A DNA stretch of 64,000 nucleotides from contig JAVHKY010000028.1 in NCBI GenBank assembly GCA_035079385.1, positions 4,154,001 to 4,218,000 on the forward strand, in the 5' to 3' direction. Source of the DNA: Aspidiotus rigidus. Its lineage: Eukaryota; Arthropoda; Insecta; Hemiptera; Diaspididae. This document shows, piece after piece, positions 62,901 through 64,000 of this stretch (positions are counted from its first letter, which is position 1; every line of letters starts with the position of its first letter). Below the pieces are notes generated by a model that did not search any database, was not told the origin of the DNA, and saw only the letters and a program-made list of their open reading frames with translations. Made by a program: the position numbers and the translations under genes.

Positions 62901-64000
62901 CCACACAGTACAACCGTTCTTTGGTCTCAATTGTATGTTTGGGTTGCATACATAGCCTACATGTAGAATTTTTTGGCGGTGAACACTTATGGGGTTTTAT
63001 TTCATATTTTTGGTCACATTTGTCGCAGTAATATGATGCACTTAGAAACGCAGCCATACTTGTTATTAAGTCAAAGTGGTTTTTCTGTTTGTACAAATAG
63101 ATTTTCCAGTCTGCATTGTTAGCCCCTTTGTACTCGATAGAGTTCATACTCTCGCTTGAGATGACTGTTATTTGTACATTCAGTTTGTCTTCGCAATTTT
63201 TCAAGTCCTCAAAAGTAAATTGGTCAATTCCGTTGTGTCCAATTAATTGGCATAATTTTTTAGTCAATGTGTCCTGAGCCTTTCGACCATCGCGAATACT
63301 TTTTATTTGTCTGTGAGTATATTTCTGTCCAAAAAGTGTATCTGTGTGATATGTCAGTCCAACTATCACCGCACGGCCACCACACAAGTTGTCAGAGTTA
63401 CTTATCTGTCGAACACATTTTTTGGTGTGTTTAGCATCTTTCAAGTTCAAGATTCGCGTTCCCTTTCCGCCTTTAGGTATGTGAGCCACATCTACTTGAA
63501 ATATACATTCTGTCAAGACTACAGTCTGGTCACTCGTCAATATTTGAATTATTTTTCTAATCAGGTGTTCCACTATACCAGTATTGTTGCAGTATCCTGT
63601 AGAAATTTCCTGATGAAACTTTTCATTTTTCACGGTGATACATAGTTTATCTTTGCGTGAAAACCCAGTCTTATGTTGTACAAAGTCTATCAGTTCGTGC
63701 AGAGCATGAGTTACCAAGTCTTCCATACTCATTGCAGGCAGAACACGCTTCATTGTAATCTTAAAATTAAACTCTTCTATGTTGAACTTCAAAATTTTTC
63801 GCGAGCTTAATTTCTGGACATTAATAAATTTTAATTTCAACTTATCTTTTCCCTGTTCAAAGATATCTTTATGAAACTTGAAGACCATACCACCACCGAT
63901 GATACAATCATTAGAAAAGATACTCGAGTCAAAAGGGAAGATATCGTCACAGTTTTTTCTGTTCTTTATTTTAGCAAAGAATTTCTCAGTCTTGTCATTT
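59911..64000 (-). CDS. Protein-primed family B DNA polymerase, 5' end beyond the window
   Basis: At least 1325 codons from ATG 63888, but the frame stays open to 64000, so the true start is outside. The N-terminal part has an SDNLCGGRAVIVG-type segment and several CxxC pairs (residues ~285-430). HPDKGG (~457) resembles a J-domain core. The exonuclease motifs are FYDYETEQ (~534), HYAKGFDTQF (~588) and YCHSDVDLL (~715). The polymerase motifs are DVVSLYPSVM (~920), NCLNNLWGRFA (~1100) and YCDTDSIVY (~1190). All catalytic acids are present. Such enzymes start synthesis from a terminal protein and copy the whole element. The gene is intact in the visible part. Confidence 0.95.
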   Translation of the reverse strand, partial: NDKTEKFFAKIKNRKNCDDIFPFDSSIFSNDCIIGGGMVFKFHKDIFEQGKDKLKLKFINVQKLSSRKILKFNIEEFNFKITMKRVLPAMSMEDLVTHALHELIDFVQHKTGFSRKDKLCITVKNEKFHQEISTGYCNNTGIVEHLIRKIIQILTSDQTVVLTECIFQVDVAHIPKGGKGTRILNLKDAKHTKKCVRQISNSDNLCGGRAVIVGLTYHTDTLFGQKYTHRQIKSIRDGRKAQDTLTKKLCQLIGHNGIDQFTFEDLKNCEDKLNVQITVISSESMNSIEYKGANNADWKIYLYKQKNHFDLITSMAAFLSASYYCDKCDQKYEIKPHKCSPPKNSTCRLCMQPKHTIETKERLYCVDCNRFVYNQECMDNHKKDVCPILLKCEGCNQIVKRVLYDRMYHKCGYGKCRNCLRICNLRHHKCYMQPVEQKGGKCMYGCGNCAPPRIITISLGLPTTVTTHNCVVYNMNVEETVKKNFKKLLLSQHPDKGGNHETCVKFLSSYEKIKNMSNISCQAFHSHIEEFKMLGIECENEETVEQTTEIQIELPYPVSKNCQYTEKYIFYDYETEQETGTHIPNCVCAHYFDGTKFDFETNDEFCKWLINERHIKYTCVAHYAKGFDTQFILQYCINNTIKPIVINNGTKIMYMEIKELKLRIIDSHNFVPAPLSSFPKTFGLKELKKGYFPHFFNTTANADYVGPIPDKQFYGYNTMKPDQRAAFMKWHQERVADNHIFNLKEERLSYCHSDVDLLRRGMMTFRQDFLDIANIDPLQYITIASVCLSTYRSQFLPTDAIAVINETPKDEYSKESIGWLNSFEDSNIRHALNGREVTILGERVDGFDQTTNTVYQYQGCFFHGCPTCFEADSVNPVNKTKMADLHQATVNRSAAIKDAGYELVEIYSCQWKKSQLYKIYKNPEIIEALNPRDAFFGGRTECFKLKAEGNIKYIDVVSLYPSVMYYDAYPLGHAEKIYKPRAYDLEWFGFIKCKILPPRDLYLPVLPVKVKIDNYEKLVFPLCVKCAASTQTRCTHSDDERSFVGTWTTVEVHEAMIQGYQVEKIYEVWHFERTYDLWKDYIKNFLKIKLESSPHSFASKEEYAKDIKEKLGIDLDLGKIEPNSGRRTIAKNCLNNLWGRFAMRQNMTKIQYVSDCSTFYNLLLDDKLEVSSTLFLTEEMVQMNYKSKEEFVETSYNTNLYVAAFTTANARLRLYRQMSTLDQKVIYCDTDSIVYESDGTERVNIGDSLGEWTDELGPGVYINKWLCTGPKSYYYKTNTNKECTKIKGFTLHHQNIEKLSSKAMEDIIDGNVHKVLVTDRQIVRDKNTKNLVNKDVTKTFSFKFDKRAIQTNHDTLPWGYYK

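Larger units (their letters stand above)
52270..64000 (-). mobile_element. Polinton/adintovirus-type virus-like element (incomplete at window edge)
   Basis: A contiguous, single-strand gene set holds protein-primed DNA polymerase B, packaging ATPase, capsid-type proteins, adenain-like protease and retroviral-type integrase. That combination defines Polintons (Mavericks), and with a parvovirus-like PLA2 protein it recalls adintoviruses. Genes are packed with 0-120 nt gaps or short overlaps. Both ends are unresolved. Two frameshifts (ATPase, BRO) suggest an inactivated copy. Confidence 0.9.

Overview
The window is eukaryotic and almost certainly from an arthropod, most likely an insect. It is AT-rich and has spliceosomal introns. 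Most of it is decayed transposable elements: RTE- and R1-type non-LTR retrotransposons, a HARBI1-like transposase, hAT-like and MULE-like fragments, a Helitron helicase scrap, a YqaJ-nuclease relic and many foldback elements. It ends in a large Polinton/adintovirus-type element. The host species cannot be named from the sequence.

Region 1 (1-7.4 kb) holds transposase relics and a 5'-truncated reverse transcriptase. Region 2 (7.4-23.9 kb) is dominated by one spliced gene on the + strand (10129-21753, 17 predicted exons, 1385 codons, all junctions in phase 1). Its middle consists of ten near-identical 117-bp exons, each inside a ~553-bp tandem unit. Downstream exons encode zinc-finger-like motifs, a tyrosine-recombinase-like domain and a basic C-terminal tail. 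A retrotransposon coding sequence appears to break at 7445 and resume at 23877, with an 8-bp repeat at the break, so the whole 16.4-kb segment may be an insertion.

Region 3 (23.9-52 kb) contains two joined exons of a MADF-BESS-type gene (25084-25234 and 29520-29799) and an intact bHLH reading frame (33869-34147). It also has an acidic two-exon gene with finger-like motifs (40007-40644), a broken R1-type element split by a small DNA transposon with an 8-bp target duplication (46.5-48 kb), and many inverted-repeat elements. Much of 41-46 kb shows nothing recognisable.

Region 4 (52.2 kb to the edge) is the virus-like element, all on the - strand. It encodes a protein-primed family B DNA polymerase (open at the window edge), a packaging ATPase split by a frameshift, a small protein, a major-capsid candidate, an unknown protein, a penton/minor-capsid candidate and another unknown protein. 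These are followed by a phospholipase-A2-like protein resembling parvoviral VP1, an adenain-like protease, a small protein, a retroviral-type integrase and a frameshifted BRO-N protein. TATA boxes lie only about 28-38 nt before most start codons and often overlap the preceding stop codon. A four-gene capsid/maturation block is joined by ATGA or 50-nt overlaps. A ~51-bp promoter/leader is present twice. Together these suggest a compact viral transcription plan with almost leaderless messages. The two frameshifts suggest that this copy is no longer fully competent, unless they are sequencing errors.
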